NCBI RefSeq assembly: GCF_000312385.1 | Contig: NZ_HE997627.1 | Coordinates: 129,911 to 193,910 of the forward strand | DNA: 64,000 bases | Direction of reading: 5' to 3' | Source of the DNA: Tsukamurella sp. 1534 | GTDB taxonomy: Bacteria > Actinomycetota > Actinomycetes > Mycobacteriales > Mycobacteriaceae | Shown: one piece after another, positions 63,063 through 64,000 of the stretch | Layout: each line of letters opens with the position of its first letter | Position numbering within the stretch: the stretch's first letter is position 1 | The notes under the pieces: generated by a model | What the model was told of the DNA's origin: nothing | What the model saw: only the letters and a program-made list of their open reading frames with translations | The model's database searches: none | Program-made: the position numbers and the translations under genes

Positions 63063-64000
63063 ATGCACATACTCACCCGCAGTGATCTCCGGGACCTCGA
63101 ACTCGATCCGGCCGAGGCGATCGGGCTGGTGGAGGACGGCTACCTCGCGTACTCCGCCGGCGCTTCGCGGAATCCGGCCAAGCTGATGATGGATCTCCCG
63201 GACCGGCAGCGTGATTCGGTCGCGTACTCGATGCTCGGCTACGACGGCTCGCTCGAGCAGGCGGCGTTCAAGACCAGTTACCGGCAGGGCGGCACGTCGG
63301 CGGACAAGTACTACACCACCATCAGCCTGTACGACGACGCCACCGGCGCGCCCTTCGCGCTGCTGGACGGTCAACGGGTGGGCGCCACGAGGACTCCCGC
63401 CAGCACGGCGCTCATCGCGCGGAGCTGCGCGCGGCCCGGTGCAGACACGGCGCTCATGGTGGGCACCGGCGTACAGGGCGTCAGGACTCTCCCCTACCTG
63501 CTCAGCGCCGTGGGGTCGCTCAAGCGAATCCGTTTGTTCGGTACTCATCCGGACGGCATCCGCGACAGCGTCGCCGCGGTGGCCGCGCACTTCCCCGACC
63601 AGGAGGTCGAACTCGTCGACGACGTCGAGGCCGCCGCGCGCGACGCCGACGTCGTGGTCGCCGCGTCGGGCCGCGCCGCGCACCCGAAGATCCGGCTCGG
63701 CTGGCTGCCCCCGGGCGGCCTGCTGATCTCCGTGGCGAGCAAGGGCGTTCAGGAGGGAACCCTCGCCGAAGCCGACTACACCGTGGCGACGAGCGCTGCG
63801 CAGGTGGAGGTCACGGGGCGGCGGATGGCGGGGGCCGACGGCGAGTACCGGCTGGACGCCGAGCTGCCCGAGATCCTCGCCGGGCGCGCGCCCGGACGCC
63901 GGTCGGACGACGACCGGGTCTTCGCGTTCAGCAGCGGCATGGTGATCACGGACATCCCGGTGGCACACGCGCTCGCGACCAGGGCGATCGCGGCGGGCCG
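63063..64000 (+). CDS. Ornithine cyclodeaminase/mu-crystallin family protein (3' end outside window)
   Basis: The frame is open from ATG 63063 to the window end (312 codons), so it has no stop and is partial. It matches the OCD/mu-crystallin family: Lys70 ('QAAFKTSY'), 'LDGQRVGATRTPASTALIAR', the NAD-binding G134-T-G-V-Q-G139 and 'DVVVAASGRAAHP'. Relatives make proline, sarcosine/alanine derivatives or, as SbnB, a siderophore precursor. The iron box in its promoter and the divergent siderophore importer favour siderophore biosynthesis, which is inference. An in-frame ATG at 63042 overlaps the -10 and is less likely. Confidence 0.88.
   Translation, partial: MHILTRSDLRDLELDPAEAIGLVEDGYLAYSAGASRNPAKLMMDLPDRQRDSVAYSMLGYDGSLEQAAFKTSYRQGGTSADKYYTTISLYDDATGAPFALLDGQRVGATRTPASTALIARSCARPGADTALMVGTGVQGVRTLPYLLSAVGSLKRIRLFGTHPDGIRDSVAAVAAHFPDQEVELVDDVEAAARDADVVVAASGRAAHPKIRLGWLPPGGLLISVASKGVQEGTLAEADYTVATSAAQVEVTGRRMAGADGEYRLDAELPEILAGRAPGRRSDDDRVFAFSSGMVITDIPVAHALATRAIAAG

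Overview
This is a high-G+C actinobacterial chromosome segment, almost certainly from the mycolic-acid-bearing Mycobacteriales. The evidence is gene content: monomeric NADP-isocitrate dehydrogenase, RbpA, separate Lnt and polyprenol-phosphomannose synthase genes, a PE-PPE-domain protein, an EthA-like monooxygenase, corynebacterial-type arsenic genes and DtxR/IdeR-like iron boxes. A Tsukamurella-like organism is my best guess, from general resemblance only. About 70 genes are packed tightly on both strands with many 1-4 nt stop/start overlaps. I saw no rRNA, tRNA, CRISPR array, insertion sequence or prophage.

Layout. 1-11.6 kb: 5' part of katG (cut by the window edge), a serine beta-lactamase-like hydrolase, a YhhN protein, an autoregulated MerR/GyrI regulator, DUF808, icd, a lipase/SDR pair, an ArsR-VOC pair, an esterase and a LysE exporter. 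11.6-15.4 kb: an envelope-stress island with an ECF sigma factor and a partner gene facing an Asp23/Gls24-AmaP-like operon that ends in a CsbD gene. 15.4-24.4 kb: small regulators and stress proteins, including a 50-residue His-rich peptide missed by length cut-offs, a frameshifted DinB gene and a decayed DUF3626 gene. 24.4-26.9 kb: an arsenic operon (arsR facing arsI-acr3-arsC). 26.9-27.7 kb: a relatively AT-rich stretch with a strong hairpin and no convincing gene.

27.7-35.2 kb: an unknown coiled-coil protein, MgtE, a UvrA-like ABC protein, VKOR, and a CynX-like transporter facing a GntR regulator. 35.2-36.4 kb: a copper-type operon (DUF6153, DUF305) behind a textbook CsoR operator. 36.4-45.5 kb: a PE-PPE-domain protein with a frame switch, Fe-ADH, VIT1-like and gamma-carbonic-anhydrase proteins, a Rieske lipoprotein, an EthA-like monooxygenase, an L,D-transpeptidase, a CPBP protease with a hydrolase-like lipoprotein, and a small zinc-finger protein. 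45.5-50.4 kb: rbpA and a fxsA-amidohydrolase-lnt-ppm1 operon with an ECF-sigma-type promoter. 50.4-59.5 kb: cobalamin genes (cobN; cobG-cobH-cobIJ) around a TetR/hotdog-protein/fabH divergon with twin operators. 59.5-64 kb: DUF1330, a siderophore-type ABC importer, and divergently a DtxR-boxed ornithine-cyclodeaminase-family gene cut by the window end.

A recurring theme is leaderless transcription. At least 18 start codons lie 6-8 nt downstream of a TANNNT-like -10 hexamer, including two divergent pairs whose -10 boxes are only 2-4 bp apart. I used this to decide several starts. All promoter and operator calls are pattern readings by eye, not experimental.
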